A DNA stretch of 7,357 bases, taken from positions 1-7,357 of the forward strand of contig RFJD01000134.1 in NCBI GenBank assembly GCA_003695015.1, in the 5' to 3' direction. Position 1 is the first letter of the stretch, and every line of letters begins with the position of its first letter. Position numbers and translations under genes: made by a program. Of the stretch, positions 4,997 to 7,357 are shown piece after piece. The stretch comes from Verrucomicrobiota bacterium (GTDB lineage Bacteria; Verrucomicrobiota; Verrucomicrobiia; Limisphaerales; J093). Below the pieces are notes generated by a model that worked only from the letters and a program-made list of their open reading frames with translations, did no database searches and had not been told where the DNA came from.

Positions 4997-6429
4997 GGCG
5001 GCGGATGGTCTGGGTCGGGCTGGCGGTGCTGGCGGTTTCGTGTGCGAGCCCGCCGGAGCGGACGAAGGTGGCGGAGTTGCCGGTGCGCGACCAATGGGCG
5101 GCCGGGGCGCCGGCCGGCACCGTGCCCGAGGGACCGTGGTGGGAGGCGTTGGGGGGCACGAATCTGGCGGCGCTGGTGGAGGAGGCGTTGGCGCACAACC
5201 ACGATCTGCGGCAGGCGGCGGCGCGGGTCGAGGCGGCGGTGGCCCAAGCCCGGGCGGCGGGAGCGGCGTTGCAGCCGCAATTGAGTTTCGGCGGCGACGC
5301 AGGCCGGCGGCAACAGGTCTTCGTGGGCCTGCCGATTCCGGGGCGGGAGGGCGTGCCGTTGGTCTCCCGATCGACTTCGTACGGCGCGTCATTGAACCTG
5401 AGTTGGGAGCTGGACCTGTGGGGGCGGATCCGCGCCGGACAAAGCGCGGCGTTGGCCGACCTCCAGGCCAGCGAGGCGGCGTGGCGGGGCGCCCGCAACT
5501 CGTTGGCCGCCCAGACGGCCCGCGCCTGGCTGGCCCTGGTGGCGGCGAATCATCAATGCAAACTGGCCCGGGCCACCCGCGACAATCTCGCCCGCACCGC
5601 CGAACGGATCGAAGCCCGCTACCGCCAGGGGTTGCGCCCGGCTCTCGATCACCGGATGGCCCTGAACAATCTGGCGGTGGCCGAAGGTCTGGTGGCCGCC
5701 CGGGAACGGGAGCGGGAGGCGGCCATCCGCCAGTTGGAGATTCTGCTCGGGCGTTATCCCGCCGGCGAATTGGACGCCAGGGCGCCCCTCCCTGAGGTGG
5801 GCGAGGAAATCCCGGCCGGGCTGCCGTCGGACCTGCTGGAACGACGCCCGGATCTCGTGGCCGCGGAACGGCAACTGGCGGCGAGTCTCACCCGGGTGAA
5901 GGAAGCGAAGCGCGCCCTGTTGCCGCGGATCAGTCTGACGGCTTCCGGCGGCCGGACCAGCAACCAGCTCGAGGACCTGCTGGACAGCAGTTTCAACATG
6001 TGGACTCTGGCGGCCAACCTGACCCAACCCCTCCTTCAAGGCGGCCGGCTCCGCGCCAACGTGCGCCTGGCCCGGGCCCGGGCCCGGGAGGCGCTCGAGA
6101 ATTACGTCTCGGTGGTCCTGCGGGCCTTCGGGGAGGTCGAGACGGCCTTGGTTGCGGAGCAAAAACTCCGGGAGCGGGAGGCCGCGTTGGCGGAATCGGT
6201 CCGGCACGCGCGGGAGGCTTGGCAACTGGCGGAGGAGCGCTACCAAGCCGGCCTGATCGATTTCGTGACCCTGATGGAAACCCAGCGGGCGGTGTACACA
6301 GCCGAGAGCGATTGGATTCAAGCGCGCCGCCAGCGATTGGACAACCGGATCGATCTGTACCTGGCGCTGGGCGGGGGGTTCGGATCGGAAACCGCGGCGG
6401 AGGCCGAAAACGTGGCGAGCAAGGATTGA
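4993..6429 (+). CDS. RND efflux outer-membrane factor lipoprotein (NodT/OprM/TolC family)
   Basis: This 478-residue protein should form the trimeric outer-membrane channel of a tripartite efflux pump. The N-terminus is a lipoprotein signal: MRRR, a hydrophobic stretch, and lipobox AVSC with Cys17 as the acylated residue. Two outer-membrane efflux repeats follow. The first (about 55-250) holds the strand LSWELDLWGRIRAG (136-149), which is characteristic of the NodT group. The second (about 278-460) starts with the hallmark LLERRPDLVAAERQLAASL and PRISLTASGG (311-320), then LTQPLLQGGRLRANV (343-357) and long periplasmic helices. Length is usual for the family. The gene overlaps the TetR gene by 4 bases and is followed after one base by the adaptor gene, so the three are translationally coupled. 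Exported compounds are unknown. The Ala/Arg-rich stretch near 359-365 lies in a GGGCCC-type repeat in the DNA. Confidence 0.95.
   Translation: MRRRMVWVGLAVLAVSCASPPERTKVAELPVRDQWAAGAPAGTVPEGPWWEALGGTNLAALVEEALAHNHDLRQAAARVEAAVAQARAAGAALQPQLSFGGDAGRRQQVFVGLPIPGREGVPLVSRSTSYGASLNLSWELDLWGRIRAGQSAALADLQASEAAWRGARNSLAAQTARAWLALVAANHQCKLARATRDNLARTAERIEARYRQGLRPALDHRMALNNLAVAEGLVAAREREREAAIRQLEILLGRYPAGELDARAPLPEVGEEIPAGLPSDLLERRPDLVAAERQLAASLTRVKEAKRALLPRISLTASGGRTSNQLEDLLDSSFNMWTLAANLTQPLLQGGRLRANVRLARARAREALENYVSVVLRAFGEVETALVAEQKLREREAALAESVRHAREAWQLAEERYQAGLIDFVTLMETQRAVYTAESDWIQARRQRLDNRIDLYLALGGGFGSETAAEAENVASKD
6421..6425 (+). promoter_or_regulatory. Shine-Dalgarno site for the adaptor gene
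   Basis: AAGGA lies 5 bases before the ATG at 6431, inside the last codons of the outer-membrane factor gene. It supports this start and close coupling of the two genes. Confidence 0.6.
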
Positions 6430-6430
6430 G

Positions 6431-7357
6431 ATGACTGCATGGCGCAAGTTCGGGCTACCGGTGGGCATCCTGGCTGTTGGGGCCCTGTTGACCGGGTTGA
6501 TGATCAAGTTCCGGCGGCCGCCGGAAGTGACGCCGCCGGAGGTGTCCCTGCCGTTGGTGCGCGTGGCGCCCCTGGCGCCGACAAACCACCAGTTCGTGGT
6601 GCGCAGCCAAGGGACGGTGGCCCCGCGCACCGAGATCGATCTGGTGGCGGAAGTTGCGGGCCGGGTGTTGCGGGTGGCGCCGTCCTTCCGCACCGGCGGC
6701 TTTTTCGAGGCGGGCGAATTGCTGGTCCAGATCGACCCGACCGACTACGAGCTGGCGGTGACCCGGGCCCGGGCCACCCTGGCCCAGGCCCGGACCGCCC
6801 TGGACCGCGAGGAAGCCGAGGCGCGGGTTGCCCGCGAGGAATGGGAACGCTGGGGGCAGGGCGAACCGAGCCCGTTGCTGTTGCGCGAACCGCAACTGGC
6901 CCAAGCGCGGGCGGCGGTCGAATCCGCCAAAGCGGGCCTGTCGATCGCCGAACGCGACCTCGAACGCTGCCGGATCACGGCGCCCTTTGCCGGGCGGGTG
7001 AGGGCGCAGCGGGCGGACGTGGGGCAGTTCGTCAACCGGGGCCAGGTGGTCGGACGCATCTACGCGGTGGATTACGCCGAAGTGCGCCTGCCGCTGCCGT
7101 TGGAGGATCTGGCCTATGTCGAATTGCCGGTGGCCTATGAGCGGGAAGAGACGCCGGATCAAGGGCCGGCCGTGACGTTGTCGGCGCGCCTGGGAGGCCG
7201 CACTTGGGAATGGCAGGGCCGCATCGTGCGCACCGAAGGCGAGATCGATGCCCGGACGCGGATGCTCCACGCGGTGGCCCGGGTGGACCATCCCTACGGG
7301 CGTTCCGGCGAACGGCCGCCCCTGGCCGTCGGGTTGTTCGTCCAGGCGGCGATCGAA
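6431..7357 (+). CDS. RND efflux periplasmic adaptor (HlyD/membrane fusion protein family), 3' end missing
   Basis: The frame is open from ATG 6431 to the last base, 309 codons with no stop, so the gene continues past the window. The product should bridge the inner-membrane pump and the outer-membrane channel. Residues 8-24 form one membrane anchor (FGLPVGILAVGALLTGL) and no lipobox is present. The first half of the lipoyl-like domain is at 68-104 (EIDLVAEVAGRVLRVAPSF, then GGFFEAGELLVQIDP). A short Ala/Arg/Glu-rich helical hairpin covers about 105-178. The second lipoyl half is CRITAPFAGRVRAQRADVGQFVNRGQ (180-205). The beta-barrel begins at about 213 (DYAEVRLPLPLEDLAYVEL), and LAVGLFVQAAIE starts the membrane-proximal part. 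The GGFF motif marks the RND-partner type. About 60-120 residues are probably missing. An RND permease gene should follow, but this cannot be seen. Confidence 0.93.
   Translation, partial: MTAWRKFGLPVGILAVGALLTGLMIKFRRPPEVTPPEVSLPLVRVAPLAPTNHQFVVRSQGTVAPRTEIDLVAEVAGRVLRVAPSFRTGGFFEAGELLVQIDPTDYELAVTRARATLAQARTALDREEAEARVAREEWERWGQGEPSPLLLREPQLAQARAAVESAKAGLSIAERDLERCRITAPFAGRVRAQRADVGQFVNRGQVVGRIYAVDYAEVRLPLPLEDLAYVELPVAYEREETPDQGPAVTLSARLGGRTWEWQGRIVRTEGEIDARTRMLHAVARVDHPYGRSGERPPLAVGLFVQAAIE

Noticed and set aside
6068..6088. Tandem GGGCCC-type repeat
   Set aside because: It lies in the outer-membrane factor coding frame, where it encodes an Ala-Arg run in a helix. Codon bias explains it, and there is no sign of a mobile element or regulatory repeat.
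5389..6693. A minus-strand open frame across the efflux genes
   Set aside because: It is antisense to a well-supported outer-membrane factor and adaptor, with biased composition and no motif.
6439..7140. A plus-strand open frame inside the adaptor gene
   Set aside because: It is Gly/Pro/Arg-rich and out of frame with the adaptor, whose own frame from 6431 has lipoyl and barrel motifs and runs to the edge.

Overview
The window is GC-rich, tightly packed bacterial chromosome with seven protein genes, two of them cut by the window edges. No RNA gene, transposase, CRISPR array or prophage gene was seen. The organism cannot be named from this sequence. High GC, weak Shine-Dalgarno sites at several genes, and a rhomboid protease with a C-terminal tail of a type I associate with Verrucomicrobiota and relatives suggest a free-living Gram-negative bacterium, possibly of the PVC group. 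An outer-membrane efflux lipoprotein confirms a two-membrane envelope. The taxonomic guess is low to moderate confidence.

Layout. (1) Bases 1-521, plus strand: the C-terminal part of a glyoxalase II-like metallo-beta-lactamase-fold hydrolase. (2) 522-612: a convergent gap with a perfect hairpin. (3) 613-1515, minus strand: a rhomboid intramembrane serine protease with a cytosolic tail. (4) 1516-1714: a divergent intergenic region with a plausible promoter for the rhomboid gene. (5) 1715-4225, plus strand: a two-gene unit, a sodium:solute symporter followed 9 bases later by a DapA/N-acetylneuraminate lyase-family aldolase. (6) 4226-4315: a regulatory gap with a sigma70-like promoter, an 18-base palindromic operator overlapping the expected transcription start, and a second palindrome upstream. 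(7) 4316 to the right edge, plus strand: an efflux operon of a TetR-family repressor, a NodT/OprM-type outer-membrane factor lipoprotein (4-base overlap with the repressor gene) and an RND/HlyD-type periplasmic adaptor that runs off the end of the window. An inner-membrane RND permease is expected just beyond it.

How the genes work together. The symporter and aldolase look like an uptake-plus-cleavage pair for an acidic sugar or 2-keto acid. A sialic acid-like substrate is a reasonable but unproven guess. The TetR gene heads its own operon, and the palindrome at its promoter suggests that it represses itself and the pump genes together until a ligand, perhaps a lipid or a toxic compound, releases it. 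I see no clearly new system. The points most worth following are the TetR operator, the substrate of the symporter/aldolase pair, and the altered catalytic motif of the rhomboid protease.
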